In this document: positions 18,173 to 27,624 of the stretch, one piece after another
How positions within the stretch are numbered: the stretch's first letter is position 1
Layout of the letters: each line of letters starts with the position of its first letter
Source of the DNA: Vulcaniibacterium tengchongense
GTDB taxonomy: Bacteria; Pseudomonadota; Gammaproteobacteria; Xanthomonadales; Xanthomonadaceae
Length of the DNA: 64,000 bases
Assembly: GCF_003814555.1 (NCBI RefSeq)
Contig: NZ_RKQN01000002.1
Coordinates: 186,001-250,000 of the forward strand
Direction of reading: 5' to 3'
Position numbers and translations under genes: made by a program
The notes under the pieces: model-generated
Told to the model about the DNA's origin: nothing
The model's database searches: none
Seen by the model: only the letters and a program-made list of their open reading frames with translations

Positions 18173-19045
18173 CTAGGCGGCGCCGGGCGCGGGCGCGCCG
18201 ATCATCGTGCGCACCTCGAACAGCTCCGGGAAGAAGCTCAGCTCCAGCGCCTGCTTGAGGAAGCCGACGCCGCTGGAGCCGCCGGTGCCGCGCTTGAAGC
18301 CGATGATCCGCAGCACCGTGCGCATGTGGCGGAAGCGCCACAGCTGGAACTGGCTCTCCAGGTCCACCAGGTCCTCGCACAGGTGGTAGGCGTCCCAGTG
18401 CGCCGCGGTGTCCTCGTAGATGCGCTCGAACACCGGCAGCAGCTCCGGGTCGGACACGTGCGCCTGGCGCAAGTCGCGCTGCAGGTGGCGGGCCGGCACC
18501 GGGTGGCCGTGGCGCGCGAGGTAGCGCAGCGTCTCGTCGTACAGGCTCGGCGCCTGCAGCGCCTCGCGCAGCGCGGCTTCGGCGGCGGGATCGTGCGCGA
18601 ACACCTGCAGCATCGCCGCGTTCTTGTTGCCGAGCAGGAACTCGATGGTGCGGTACTGCAGCGACTGGAACCCGGACGAAGGCCCGAGGATGTCACGGAA
18701 CTCCATGTACTCCGACGGCGTCAGCGTCTCCAGCACCGACCACATCTCGGTCAGCTGGCGCAGGATCGCCTTGCAGCGGGCGAGGCTCTTCTGGCCACGG
18801 TCGAGCCGGTCCTCGCGCAACTGCGCGATCGCCGCCTTCAGCTCGTGGATCATCAGCTTCATCCACAGCTCGGCGACCTGGTGCTGGACGATGAACAGCA
18901 ACTCGTCGTGGTGCGCCGGCTGCGAGACCGGCCGCTGCGCCGACAGCAGCGTGTCCAGCCGCAGGTAGCCGGCGTAGGTCATCCGCCCGGACAGGTCGGT
19001 GTGGATGCCGGACTCCAGTTCGCGCTCGTTCTTGTCGACGCTCAT
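18173..19045 (-). CDS. kynA: Tryptophan 2,3-dioxygenase
   Basis: Haem enzyme that opens the indole ring of tryptophan to N-formylkynurenine, first step of the kynurenine pathway. The 290-residue protein carries the family blocks [36 protein letters not shown] (His involved in substrate/haem environment), [37 protein letters not shown] with the haem-ligand His, and [17 protein letters not shown]. Start at 19045 ([15 protein letters not shown]), where similarity begins; longer upstream frames are not conserved-looking. Neither kynurenine formamidase nor kynureninase is in the window. Confidence 0.96.
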   Translation of the reverse strand: MSVDKNERELESGIHTDLSGRMTYAGYLRLDTLLSAQRPVSQPAHHDELLFIVQHQVAELWMKLMIHELKAAIAQLREDRLDRGQKSLARCKAILRQLTEMWSVLETLTPSEYMEFRDILGPSSGFQSLQYRTIEFLLGNKNAAMLQVFAHDPAAEAALREALQAPSLYDETLRYLARHGHPVPARHLQRDLRQAHVSDPELLPVFERIYEDTAAHWDAYHLCEDLVDLESQFQLWRFRHMRTVLRIIGFKRGTGGSSGVGFLKQALELSFFPELFEVRTMIGAPAPGAA

Positions 19046-19235
19046 CGCTCGTTTTCGCGTGCCGGCAAACGGCACCGCCCAGGGACGTTCAGGGTAGCGC
19101 ATCGGCCCGCCGCGGCCGTCATCGCGATGCAACCCGCGGCCGCGAGGATTCGGGCAAACTCCTGTCCGCCGCAGGCCGACGGCCCGCCGGCACCGCCAGG
19201 ACGGGGGGCGGCGGGCACACAACCCGGGGAAGCTC

Positions 19236-22200
19236 ATGGACAAGTGCGAAGGCCGCATCGCGGCCGCGGTATGGAGCGGCGCGCTGTGGCTGGCGCTCGC
19301 CGGCGGCGCGCACGCGCAGGTGGTGATCAGCCAGGTCTACGGCGGCGGCGGCAACAGCGGCGCCACGCTCAGGAACGACTTCATCGAACTGCGCAACACC
19401 GGCGCCGCGCCGGTGAGCCTGGACGGCTGGAGCGTGCAGTACGCCTCCTCCGCCGGCACCAGCTGGTCGAACCGGACCCAGCTCGCCGGCACCATCGCGC
19501 CGGGCGGCTACTACCTGATCCAGCAGGCCGCCGGCAGCGGCGGCAGCGCCGATCTGCCGACGCCCGACGCGGTCGGTTCCATCGCGATGGCCGGCGGCGC
19601 CGGCAAGGTCGCGCTGGTGCGCTCGACCGCCGCGCTCAGCGGCGCCTGCCCGCTCGGCGACGCCAACCTGGTCGACTTCGTCGGCTACGGCAGCGCCGCC
19701 AACTGCTTCGAGGGCTCGGCGCCCACCGCCACCCTGGGCAACACCACCGCCGCGCTGCGCAAGAGCGACGGCGCCAGCGACAGCAACGACAATGCCGCCG
19801 ACTTCGCCGTCGGCGCGCCCAACCCGCGCAACAGCGGCGCCGCCGGCCCGGCGCCGGAACCGGCGCTGCCGCTGGCCATCGCCCGGATCCAGGGCGGCGG
19901 GCTGCGTTCGCCGTACGAAGGCAAGCGCGTGGTCACCGAGGGCGTGGTCACCGCGCGCAAGTTCAACAACGGCTTCTTCCTGCAGAGCGAAGGCGACGGC
20001 GACCCGGCCACCTCGGACGCGATCTTCGTCTTCACCGGCAGCGCCCCGCCGGCCGCGGCGGCGGTGGGCCACCGCGTGCGGGTGACCGCCAGGGTCGAGG
20101 AGTTCGTGCCGTCGTCCAACCGCAACCAGCTCAGCGTCACCGAGCTGGTCGAGCCGACCGTGGAACTGCTGCACGCCGGGGCGGCGCTGCCGGCGCCGGT
20201 CGAGCTGGGCGCGGCCGAGCTCGGCCCCGATGCGGCACCGGACGCGCTGGAGCGCCTGGAAGCCATGCGCGTGAGCGTGGCCGCGGCGACCGCGGTCGCG
20301 CCGTCCGGCGGCTCGATCCGCGACGCCAGCGCCACCGCCGCCAACGACGGCGTGTTCCACGTGGTCCTGCCCGGCGTGGCGCGGCCGTTCCGCGAACCCG
20401 GCATCGGCGTGCTCGATGCGGCCCTGGCCGCGCTGCCGCCGGACAAGCGGCCGCCGCTGTTCGACACCAACCCGGAGCGGTTGATGGTGCGCAGCTGGGG
20501 CCAGATCGACGCGCAGCCGCTGACCGTGGACGTCGGCGCGCAGGTGCGCGGCCTGCGCGGCGTGCTCGACTACCACTCCGGCACCTGGGCGCTGCTGCCC
20601 GACCCGGCCACGCCGCCGGCGGTCGCGGGCGGCCGCCTGCCGCAGCCGGTGAGCGAGCCGGCCTACGACGAGGTCACCGTCGCCGGCTTCAACCTGCTGC
20701 GCCTGTTCGACGAGGTCGCCGACAACAACGGCGCGCCGACCGTGCAGCCGCAGGCACTGGCGTTCCGCCTCGCCAAGGCGGCGGCGGCGATCTGCGACTA
20801 CCTTAAGGCACCGGACATCCTCGGCGTGGTCGAGGTCGAGAACCTGCGCGTGCTGGGCCTGCTGTCCGAGCGCGTGGACGCCGCCTGCGGCGCGCGCGCG
20901 CCGCACTACCAGCCGTACCTGGTGCCGGGCAACGACGTCGGCGGCATCAACGTCGGCTTCCTGGTCGCGCGCCGCGACAACGGCGCCGGCCGGCCGCGCG
21001 TGGACGCGCTGGAGGTGGTGCAGTACGGCAAGGACGCGACCCTGGCCAACCCCGACGGCAGCACCAGCCTGCTCAACGACCGCCCGCCGCTGCTGCTGCG
21101 CGCGCGGGTGCACCAGGACAACGGCGCGCAGTACCCGGTCACGGTGATCGTCAACCACCTGCGCTCGCTCAACGACCTGGACTCGGCCGATCCGGGCGAG
21201 AACGGCTGGAGCAGCGCCGGCGCGCGCGTGCGCGCCAAGCGCGGCGCGCAGGCGGCCTACCTGGCGGGGCTGGTCGAATCGCTGCAGCAGGCCGATCCGA
21301 GCGAGAAGATCATCCTGGTCGGCGACTTCAACGCGTTCGAGTTCAACGACGGCTACGTCGACGTGCTCGGCGTGATCAAGGGCGAGCCGGCGCCGCCGGG
21401 CCGGGTGCTCAGCCATGTGCCGAGCCCGCTGGCGCGCCCGCTCATCGACGGCTCGCAGCTGATCGCCGATCCGGCGCAGCGCTACTCCTACGTGTACGCC
21501 GGCAACGCGCAGGCGCTGGACCACGTGCTGGTGAACGAGGCCCTGTTCCTCGACGCCGCCGCGGTGCGGGTGGAGCACGCCCGCATCAACGCCGACTTCG
21601 CGGTCGACCACTTCGACGATCCGGCGCTGCCGCTGCGCGTGTCCGACCACGACCCGGTGCGGCTGAGCATCGCCGTGCCGGCGTTCCGCAGCGCCGACCT
21701 GGCGGTCGCCGCGGGCGCCACCCCGCGGTCCGTGCGCGCCGGCCAGACCGCCACCTTCGCCGCCGCGGTGCGCAACGCCGGCCCGAACCCGGCCGAGCAT
21801 GCGGCGGTGGCGTTCGCGTTCGACGCCGCGGTGACGCCGGCGGTGACCGCGCCCGCCGGCTGGACCTGCGCCGCGCCGGCGCAGGACGCGGCCTCGACCA
21901 CCGTGACCTGCACCACGCCGCGCCTGGCGCCGCAGGGCGCGGCGGAGTTCGCGCTCGCCGTGGCCGCGCCCGCGCTGGCGCACGGCGCCGCGCTGCGCAT
22001 GGCCGCGGCGGTGCGCTCGCAGACCCGCGATCCGGCCAACGGCGACAACCAGGCCGAAGCCGCGGTGACGGTGGTGCAGTCGGCGGCCCTGTCGGTGCGG
22101 ATCGAGGGCGGCCTGCTGCCGGTGCGCAAGGGCGCGATCGCGACCTTCCTGGTGCCGGTGCGCAACGCCGGGCCCGATGCCGCGCAGCAGGCCCGGCTGG

Positions 22201-22478
22201 TGCTGGAAGGCAACGTCGCCGGGCGCTTCGCCGCGGTGTCCGCGCCGCGCGGCTGGCGCTGCGCGCGCGCCGACACCGGCGCCGGCTTCCGCGCCGAGTG
22301 CGCCCGCGAGGCCGCGCTCGCGCCCGGCACGCAGTGGTTCGCCTTCGCCGTGACCGTGCCGGAGCGGCCGCGCCGCGGCGCCGAACTGGAGTTCGCCGCG
22401 CAGATCGGCGCCGCCACGCCGGATCCCGACGCGGGCGACAACCGCGACACGATCCGCGTCGGCATCCGCAAGCGCTGA
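19236..22478 (+). CDS. Secreted ExeM/NucH-type extracellular endonuclease
   Basis: A 1080-residue exported nuclease. Order of parts: signal peptide (residues 1-28, ending GAHAQ), lamin-tail domain ([20 protein letters not shown], to about 150), an OB-fold region ([20 protein letters not shown]), an endonuclease/exonuclease/phosphatase domain ([62 protein letters not shown] with the catalytic Asn/Asp/His set), and two C-terminal DUF11-like repeats ([20 protein letters not shown] and a second beginning [15 protein letters not shown]). No GlyGly-CTERM or membrane tail is seen at the end, unlike several ExeM relatives, so it is probably released. Related enzymes degrade extracellular DNA for nutrition or biofilm turnover. 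Confidence 0.92.
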   Translation: MDKCEGRIAAAVWSGALWLALAGGAHAQVVISQVYGGGGNSGATLRNDFIELRNTGAAPVSLDGWSVQYASSAGTSWSNRTQLAGTIAPGGYYLIQQAAGSGGSADLPTPDAVGSIAMAGGAGKVALVRSTAALSGACPLGDANLVDFVGYGSAANCFEGSAPTATLGNTTAALRKSDGASDSNDNAADFAVGAPNPRNSGAAGPAPEPALPLAIARIQGGGLRSPYEGKRVVTEGVVTARKFNNGFFLQSEGDGDPATSDAIFVFTGSAPPAAAAVGHRVRVTARVEEFVPSSNRNQLSVTELVEPTVELLHAGAALPAPVELGAAELGPDAAPDALERLEAMRVSVAAATAVAPSGGSIRDASATAANDGVFHVVLPGVARPFREPGIGVLDAALAALPPDKRPPLFDTNPERLMVRSWGQIDAQPLTVDVGAQVRGLRGVLDYHSGTWALLPDPATPPAVAGGRLPQPVSEPAYDEVTVAGFNLLRLFDEVADNNGAPTVQPQALAFRLAKAAAAICDYLKAPDILGVVEVENLRVLGLLSERVDAACGARAPHYQPYLVPGNDVGGINVGFLVARRDNGAGRPRVDALEVVQYGKDATLANPDGSTSLLNDRPPLLLRARVHQDNGAQYPVTVIVNHLRSLNDLDSADPGENGWSSAGARVRAKRGAQAAYLAGLVESLQQADPSEKIILVGDFNAFEFNDGYVDVLGVIKGEPAPPGRVLSHVPSPLARPLIDGSQLIADPAQRYSYVYAGNAQALDHVLVNEALFLDAAAVRVEHARINADFAVDHFDDPALPLRVSDHDPVRLSIAVPAFRSADLAVAAGATPRSVRAGQTATFAAAVRNAGPNPAEHAAVAFAFDAAVTPAVTAPAGWTCAAPAQDAASTTVTCTTPRLAPQGAAEFALAVAAPALAHGAALRMAAAVRSQTRDPANGDNQAEAAVTVVQSAALSVRIEGGLLPVRKGAIATFLVPVRNAGPDAAQQARLVLEGNVAGRFAAVSAPRGWRCARADTGAGFRAECAREAALAPGTQWFAFAVTVPERPRRGAELEFAAQIGAATPDPDAGDNRDTIRVGIRKR

Positions 22479-22501
22479 TCCGGCAATCGCGGCAGGCGCG
22501 A

Positions 22502-22527
22502 GGGCGCGCTCCGGCGCGCCCTTTTCC
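22502..22527 (+). terminator. Intrinsic terminator of the nuclease gene
   Basis: An 8-bp perfect stem GGGCGCGC (22502-22509) with GCGCGCCC (22514-22521), 4-base loop, followed by TTTTCC. It starts 24 bases after the nuclease stop codon. Confidence 0.88.
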
Positions 22528-22877
22528 TTGCCGCACCCGGCATCCCGGCGGAACGGAGTGGAAAGCGCGTCCCCGTTGCGCCCGGAAGAAGCCGGCGGCG
22601 CTCGGCTGAACGCGCGCCGGCCGACGTGGCGGATCGCCGCGGCGCGCGTCCGCGCGCCGGCGCTTAGCGCGTTTCGCGGCGACTTGCATGCCGCAGCGCG
22701 CAACGGCTCTTTACCGCGCCTTCGGTATGATCCCCGCGTTCAGCGCATCGGGCTTCCTGCACCGATGCCGTGGCGCCAGGGCCGGCAAAGCCGGCCCGGC
22801 CCGCCGCAGCGCCGCCGCCGGCACTGGATCCGGCCGCCCGCCGCGGCTTTCCCCCAACACCCAGTCAGGACCTCCCG
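22528..22877. other. Leader region of the 2-oxoacid dehydrogenase operon
   Basis: No convincing gene. A TATGAT hexamer at 22726-22731 is a good -10 candidate on the plus strand, though no clear -35 lies 16-18 bases before it. This would give a transcript with a leader of about 140 bases before the E1 alpha ATG; the leader is GC-rich with several GCCGGC repeats and I recognise no riboswitch in it. Confidence 0.4.
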
Positions 22878-23951
22878 ATGACGGTCGCCGCGACCTTCGA
22901 AATCGAATACCTGCAATACCTCGGCCCGGACGGCGCGCCGGTCGCCGACCTGCCGCCCGCCTTCCGCGACGCCAAGGCGCTGCTGCCGCTGTTCAAGCAG
23001 ATGCTGTTCGTGCGTACCTTCGACAGCAAGGCGATCGCGCTGCAACGCACCGGCAAGCTCGGCACCTACGCCAGCTGCCTCGGCCACGAGGCCACCCACG
23101 TCGGCATCGGCGCGTCGATGCGGCCGGAAGACGTGTTCGCCCCCAGCTACCGCGAATACGGCGCGCAGTTCATGCGCGGCGTGCGCCCGCGCGAGGTGCT
23201 GCTGTACTGGGGCGGCGACGAGCGCGGCAACGACTTCGCCGGGCCCAAGCACGACTTCGCCTGGTGCGTGCCGATCTCGACCCAGTGCCTGCACGCCGCC
23301 GGCGCGGCGCTCGCGTTCAAGCTGCGCAAGGAACCGCGCCTGGCGGTGGCCTGCTGCGGCGACGGCGGTTCGTCCAAGACCGACTTCTACGCCGCGCTCA
23401 ACTCCGCCGGCGCCTACCAGCTGCCGCTGGTGCTGTGCGTGATCAACAACGGCTGGGCGATCTCGGTGCCGCGCTCGGCGCAGACCGGCGCCAAGACCCT
23501 GGCGCAGAAGGGCCTGGCCGGCGGCCTGCACTGCCTGCAGGTGGACGGCAACGACCTGATCGCGGTGCTGGAAGGCATGCGCCGCGCCGCCGAGCGCGCG
23601 CGCAGCGGCGAGGGCGGCAGCGTGATCGAGTTCCTGACCTACCGCCTGCACGACCACACCACCGCCGACGACGCGCGCCGCTACCGCAGCGAGGACGAGG
23701 TCAAGGCGGCCTGGACGCGCGAGCCGATCGCGCGCCTGCGCACCTACCTCACCGCGCAGGGGCTGTGGAGCGAGGCCGAGGAGAAGGCCTGGGCCGAGGA
23801 ATGCGGCAAGCGCGTCGACGAGGAGATCAACGCCTACCTCGAGACGCCGGTGCAGCCGGTCGAGGCGATGTTCGACTACCTGTACGCGGATCCGCCGCCG
23901 GATCTGCGCGCGCAACGCGCCGCCGCGCTCGCCCAGGAGGCCCGTCGATGA
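22878..23951 (+). CDS. 2-oxoacid dehydrogenase E1 component, alpha subunit
   Basis: Thiamine diphosphate-dependent subunit of a pyruvate or branched-chain 2-oxoacid dehydrogenase complex. The 357-residue protein contains QRTGKLGTYASCLGHEATHV, the ThDP motif in AVACCGDGGSSKTDFYAALN with LCVINNGWAISVP after it, and the C-terminal FLTYRLHDHTTADDARRYRS. The last stretch resembles branched-chain E1 alpha phosphorylation-loop sequences, while many relatives are annotated pdhA, so the substrate is left open. The beta subunit gene overlaps its stop by four bases (ATGA). Confidence 0.92.
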   Translation: MTVAATFEIEYLQYLGPDGAPVADLPPAFRDAKALLPLFKQMLFVRTFDSKAIALQRTGKLGTYASCLGHEATHVGIGASMRPEDVFAPSYREYGAQFMRGVRPREVLLYWGGDERGNDFAGPKHDFAWCVPISTQCLHAAGAALAFKLRKEPRLAVACCGDGGSSKTDFYAALNSAGAYQLPLVLCVINNGWAISVPRSAQTGAKTLAQKGLAGGLHCLQVDGNDLIAVLEGMRRAAERARSGEGGSVIEFLTYRLHDHTTADDARRYRSEDEVKAAWTREPIARLRTYLTAQGLWSEAEEKAWAEECGKRVDEEINAYLETPVQPVEAMFDYLYADPPPDLRAQRAAALAQEARR

Positions 23952-24991
23952 ACGCCGAGAACGCCCCCAAGACCCTCGCCGGCGGCGCGCCCGCCGCGCC
24001 GGCCGCGGTCGCGCCGGCGATCACCCTGATCGAGGCGATCACCCAGGCATTGGCCTACGAGATGCGCCAGGACCCGACCGTGCTGGTGCTGGGCGAGGAC
24101 GTCGGCGTCAACGGCGGCGTGTTCCGCGCCACCGCCGGCCTGCAGCAGCAGTTCGGCCCGGAGCGCGTGCTCGACACGCCGCTGGACGAGACCACCATCG
24201 CCGGCCTGACCGTGGGCCTGGCCGCGCAGGGCATGAAGCCGGTGGCCGAGTCGCAGTTCGACGGCTTCGTCTACCCGATGGTGGACCACATCGTCTGCCA
24301 CGCCGCGCGCTTCCGCTACCGCACCCGCGGCCGCCTGACCTGCCCGATGGTGCTGCGCGTGCCGTGGGGCGGCGGCATCCGCGCCCCGGAGCACCACAGC
24401 GAGGCCAACGAGGCGATCTTCACCAACGTGCCCGGCCTGCGCGTGGTGATGCCGTCCTCGCCGGCGCGCGCCTACGGCATGCTGCTGGCCGCGATCCGCG
24501 ACCCGGATCCGGTGATCTTCATGGAGCCCAAGCGCATCTACCGCCAGTACAAGGAAGTGGTGCCCGACGACGGCGAGGCCTTGCCGCTGGACGTGTGCTA
24601 CGTGCTGCGCGACGGCAGCGACGTCACCCTGGTCACCTGGGGCGCGCAGGTCAAGGAGACGCTGGAGGCGGCCGACAGGCTCGCGGCCGAGGGCATCGGC
24701 GCCGAGGTGATCGACGTGGCCACGCTCAAGCCGCTGGACTTCGCCACCATCGCCGAGTCGGTGGCCAAGACCGGGCGCTGCGTGATCGTGCACGAGGCGC
24801 CGAAGACCGCCGGCTTCGGCGCGGAGATCGCCGCGCGCCTGGCCGAGGAGTCGATGTACGACCTGCTGGCGCCGGTCGAGCGCGTCACCGGCTACGACAC
24901 CCACATCCCGCTGTTCCGGCTGGAAATGAAGTACCTGCCGAGCGTGGAGCGGATCGTCGCCGCGGCCAAGCGCACCCTCGCGGCGGGCTGA
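23948..24991 (+). CDS. 2-oxoacid dehydrogenase E1 component, beta subunit
   Basis: A 347-residue transketolase-like subunit that pairs with the E1 alpha product in an alpha2beta2 tetramer. Diagnostic blocks: LIEAITQALAYEMRQDPTVL, GEDVGVNGGVFRATAGLQQQ, RVLDTPLDETTIAGLTVGLA, EAIFTNVPGLRVVMPSSPA, EPKRIYR and VHEAPKTAGFGAEIAARLAE. The GVFRATAGLQ wording matches branched-chain 2-oxoacid dehydrogenase beta subunits well. The first 25 residues are an Ala/Pro-rich tail. Starts at ATG 23948 inside the E1 alpha stop region, a sign of translational coupling. A small SH3-like gene follows after three bases. Confidence 0.93.
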   Translation: MNAENAPKTLAGGAPAAPAAVAPAITLIEAITQALAYEMRQDPTVLVLGEDVGVNGGVFRATAGLQQQFGPERVLDTPLDETTIAGLTVGLAAQGMKPVAESQFDGFVYPMVDHIVCHAARFRYRTRGRLTCPMVLRVPWGGGIRAPEHHSEANEAIFTNVPGLRVVMPSSPARAYGMLLAAIRDPDPVIFMEPKRIYRQYKEVVPDDGEALPLDVCYVLRDGSDVTLVTWGAQVKETLEAADRLAAEGIGAEVIDVATLKPLDFATIAESVAKTGRCVIVHEAPKTAGFGAEIAARLAEESMYDLLAPVERVTGYDTHIPLFRLEMKYLPSVERIVAAAKRTLAAG

Positions 24992-24994
24992 GCG

Positions 24995-25336
24995 ATGCCG
25001 CGGGCCCGCGTCGTCGCCGCGCACCGCGCGCCGGACCGCCCGCCGATCCGGGTCGCGCCCGGCACGCCGGTGACGCTCGGCGAGCGCGACCGCGAATGGC
25101 CGGACTTCGTCTGGACCACGCTGGCCGACGGCCGCGGCGGCTGGGTGCCGGCGACGCTGTTCGACGCCGGGCGCGGCCCCGCCACCGCGCTCGCGGACTA
25201 CGACACGCGCGAGCTCGACGCCGATCCGGGCGAGACGCTGGAACTCGAGCGCGAGCTGGCGCAGTGGTGGTGGGCGCGCAACGCCCGCGGCGACGAAGGC
25301 TGGGTGCCGGCACGGGTGCTGCAGCTGCTGGATTGA
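24995..25336 (+). CDS. SH3-like domain protein embedded in the 2-oxoacid dehydrogenase operon
   Basis: A 113-residue protein that appears to hold two SH3-like repeats: the first around IRVAPGTPVTLGERDREWPD with WTTLADGRGGWVPATLF, the second around YDTRELDADPGETLELEREL with WWWARNARGDEGWVPARVL. The paired GGWVP/EGWVP strands are what marks the fold. No signal peptide, so it is cytosolic. It begins three bases after the E1 beta stop and precedes the E2 gene by 132 bases, so it is made together with the complex; an assembly or regulatory part is a guess. No known enzymatic residues are visible. Confidence 0.78.
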   Translation: MPRARVVAAHRAPDRPPIRVAPGTPVTLGERDREWPDFVWTTLADGRGGWVPATLFDAGRGPATALADYDTRELDADPGETLELERELAQWWWARNARGDEGWVPARVLQLLD

Positions 25337-25344
25337 TACGAACG

Positions 25345-25435
25345 CCTCCCCTGCCTGCAGGGGAGGCCGGAGGAGCGCGGCGCGTCGATACCGCCGCGGA
25401 GAGCGCGCTCCTCCCCCGCCCTGGTGGCAGGGCGG
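25345..25435. repeat. Two palindromes inside the operon, upstream of E2
   Basis: CCTCCCCTGC (25345-25354) and GCAGGGGAGG (25357-25366) form a 10-bp stem with a 2-base loop; CCGCCCTG (25416-25423) and CAGGGCGG (25428-25435) form a second stem with a 4-base loop. They fill most of the gap between the SH3-like gene and E2. Neither is followed by a T-run. They look like a paired palindromic repeat unit (REP/BIME type) that may stabilise the upstream mRNA. Confidence 0.55.
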
Positions 25436-25468
25436 CCGCCACCGACACACGAAACGAGACGATTCCGC

Positions 25469-26836
25469 ATGACCGCACAGAAGACCTTCCTGCTTCCCGA
25501 CCTCGGCGAAGGCCTGCCCGACGCCACCATCGTCGAGTGGTTCGTCAAGGAGGGCGACACGATCCGCCTGGACGAGCCGCTGGTGTCGATGGAGACCGCG
25601 AAGGCGGTGGTCGAGGTGCCTTCGCCGGTGTCCGGCAAGGTGCTGAGGCTGGCCGGCGGCCCCGGCGACGTGATCGTCACCGGCACCATGCTGGCCGAGT
25701 TCGAGATCGACCCCTCGCTGCCGCAACGCGCCGAGGGCCAGGAAACCGGCCATCACCACGGCGCCGGCAGCCCCGCGCCCAGCGACGGCGGCAAAGTGGT
25801 CGCCTCCGACGACGGCGGCGCGATCAGCGCCGCGGCGGCGCCGGCGCCGAAAGGCGAGCCGCGCGCCGACGCCGGCACCGTGGTCGGCGCGATGCAGAGC
25901 TCGGACGCGGTGCGCAGCGAACAGGCGGTCGCGGTGGGCGGGGTCAAGGCGATGCCGGCGGTGCGCGCGCTGGCGCGCAAGCTCGGCGTCGACCTCGCCC
26001 GGGTGCGCCCGAGCGGCGCCGACGGCGTGGTCACGATGGACGACGTCAAGCGCGCGGCCGCGGAGGGCGCCGCGCCGCCGGCCGCGGCCCCCGTGCGGGC
26101 GGCGGACCGCGCCGCGCCGCCGGCGCCCGCGGCCGCACGCAGCACCCTGTCGCAGTCCGGCCGCCCGATGCGCACCCAGCCGCCGGGCGTGGCCGCGAGC
26201 GGCCAGCCCGAGCAGCTCAAGGGCGTGCGCCGCAACATGGCGCGGGTGATGGCCGACGCGCACGCCAAGGTGGTGCCGACCACGCTGGTGGACGACGCCG
26301 ACCTGCACGCCTGGATCGGCAAGCAGGACATCACCGCGCGGCTGGTGCGCGCGATCGTCGCCGCCTGCAAGACGGTGCCGGCGCTGAACGCCTGGTTCGA
26401 CGGCGACACCCTGACCCGCACCCTGCATCCGCACGTCGACATCGGCATCGCGGTGGACACCGACGACGGCCTGTTCGTGCCGGCGCTGCGCAACGCCGAC
26501 ATGCTCGACGCGCGCGGCGTGCGCGAGGGCATCAACCGCCTGCGCGCGCAGGTCGAGGAGCGCACCATCCCGGCGAGCGAGCTCTCCGGCTACACGATCT
26601 CGCTGTCCAACTTCGGCATGTTCGCCGGCCGCTACGCCACCCCGGTGGTGGTGCCGCCGTGCGTGGCGATCGTCGGCGCCGGCAAGCTGTCGCACGACGT
26701 GGTCGCGGTGATGGGCGGCATCGAGGTCCACCGCCGGCTGCCGATCTCGCTGACCTTCGACCATCGCGCCTGCACCGGCGGCGAGGCCGCGCGTTTCCTC
26801 AAGGCGCTGCTGGACGACATGGCCCTGCCGCAGTAG
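25469..26836 (+). CDS. 2-oxoacid dehydrogenase E2 acyltransferase
   Basis: A 455-residue dihydrolipoamide acyltransferase. It has one N-terminal lipoyl domain (FLLPDLGEGLPDATIVEWFV; lipoyl Lys in SMETAKAVVEVPSP at about residue 45), an Ala/Gly linker, a peripheral subunit-binding domain (MPAVRALARKLGVDLARVRP) and the catalytic domain (LKGVRRNMARVMADAHAKVV to the end). The active-site segment reads FDHRACTGGEAARFL: the catalytic His of the usual HxxxDG motif is present but the Asp position is Thr. Single lipoyl domain and the wording LPDLGEGLPDATI favour a branched-chain type. Start at 25469 (MTAQKTFLLPDLGEG). E3 is not in the window. Confidence 0.93.
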   Translation: MTAQKTFLLPDLGEGLPDATIVEWFVKEGDTIRLDEPLVSMETAKAVVEVPSPVSGKVLRLAGGPGDVIVTGTMLAEFEIDPSLPQRAEGQETGHHHGAGSPAPSDGGKVVASDDGGAISAAAAPAPKGEPRADAGTVVGAMQSSDAVRSEQAVAVGGVKAMPAVRALARKLGVDLARVRPSGADGVVTMDDVKRAAAEGAAPPAAAPVRAADRAAPPAPAAARSTLSQSGRPMRTQPPGVAASGQPEQLKGVRRNMARVMADAHAKVVPTTLVDDADLHAWIGKQDITARLVRAIVAACKTVPALNAWFDGDTLTRTLHPHVDIGIAVDTDDGLFVPALRNADMLDARGVREGINRLRAQVEERTIPASELSGYTISLSNFGMFAGRYATPVVVPPCVAIVGAGKLSHDVVAVMGGIEVHRRLPISLTFDHRACTGGEAARFLKALLDDMALPQ

Positions 26837-26863
26837 CCGGGAGCGAACGGTTGCTCCTCCGCA

Positions 26864-26890
26864 GCCCGGACAAGCGCAGCGCATCCGGGC
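26864..26890. repeat. REP-like palindromic element
   Basis: GCCCGGA (26864-26870) and TCCGGGC (26884-26890) flank a 13-base centre CAAGCGCAGCGCA. This wording is known as a dispersed extragenic palindrome in many gammaproteobacteria. It sits 28 bases after the E2 stop in a 266-base interval that holds no gene. Confidence 0.65.
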
Positions 26891-27102
26891 TCGCAACGGG
26901 GCATCCCGGACGAGGGACGAAGGGGGGAACGGGAACCGCGGAACGCCCCGCTCGTGACCGGTCCCCCTCGATCCGTTCCGAACCGCCTTGATCCGGGCGG
27001 GAACCGGCCTCGCGCCATGCTCAAGGCGGCCGCCGTCGACGGCGGCGACACGGGCGCTATGCTCCGCTACCGCACCCGCCCTTCTTCGCGACGGAGCCCC
27101 CC

Positions 27103-27489
27103 ATGCCGCACCGCAGCCGCCTCGCCGGCTTCATCATCGACTGCAACACCGACGACCTCGACGCCGCGGCCGACTTCTGGAGCCAGGCCCTGGGCGCCGC
27201 GGTCGTCGACCGCGACGCCGGCGACGACACCGCGCAGTACCAGTCCCTGGGCCGGACGCGCGGCGGCCTGTCCGTCGAGGTGCAGAAGGTCGACCATCCT
27301 TCGCGCGTGCACCTGGACATCGAGGCCGACGACATCGACGCCGAGGCCGCGCGGCTGGAGAAGCTGGGCGCCAGGCGGGTCGGGTTCGTGAAGCGCTGGT
27401 GGGTGATGGAGGCGCCGACCGGCCAGCGCTTCTGCGTGGTGCGGATGAAGGAGCCCGACCGCGATCCGCCGCCGAACGTGTGGGATTGA
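27103..27489 (+). CDS. VOC superfamily (glyoxalase-like) protein
   Basis: A 128-residue protein starting MPHRSRLAGFIIDCNTDDLD with the vicinal-oxygen-chelate beta-alpha-beta layout: ADFWSQALGAAVVDRDAGDD in the first half, RVHLDIEADDIDAEAARLEKLGARRV and WVMEAPTGQRFCVVRM in the second. The second-half pattern HLDIEADD is typical of glyoxalase-like group 6 proteins, generally of unknown substrate. Metal-ligand positions (His in RVHLDI, Glu in VMEAP) appear at least partly kept. It ends close to a cluster of palindromes and converges on the diguanylate cyclase gene. Confidence 0.85.
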   Translation: MPHRSRLAGFIIDCNTDDLDAAADFWSQALGAAVVDRDAGDDTAQYQSLGRTRGGLSVEVQKVDHPSRVHLDIEADDIDAEAARLEKLGARRVGFVKRWWVMEAPTGQRFCVVRMKEPDRDPPPNVWD

Positions 27490-27517
27490 ACGCCCGGGCC
27501 GCGCATGCCCTCGCCGG

Positions 27518-27608
27518 CCCGCTCGCGCGAGCGGGAGCGGGCGGCAGGCCCCCTGCCGGAGCTTCGGAAGCCGCCCTCCCGCTTGCCGGAGCGGTCGGGT
27601 GGAGGGCG
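27518..27608. repeat. Palindrome cluster between convergent genes
   Basis: Three inverted repeats in 91 bases: CCCGCTCGCGCGAGCGGG (27518-27535), GGCAGG-CCC-CCTGCC (27543-27557) and CGCCCTCC (27572-27579) with GGAGGGCG (27601-27608). They lie between the VOC gene end (27489) and the diguanylate cyclase end (27625). No T-runs. Likely a REP/BIME-type cassette that can also end transcription from both sides. Confidence 0.55.
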
Positions 27609-27624
27609 CCCCGGAACGAACGCG

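Noticed and set aside
19119-22703. 1194-codon open frame on the minus strand
   Set aside because: Antisense to the nuclease gene, which has a signal peptide and clear domains; the antisense frame has repetitive HRRG/VAQR composition.
25469-26836. E2 as a pseudogene because of the altered active-site motif
   Set aside because: The reading frame is full length with intact lipoyl and binding domains, and the catalytic His is present; one changed residue is not enough.
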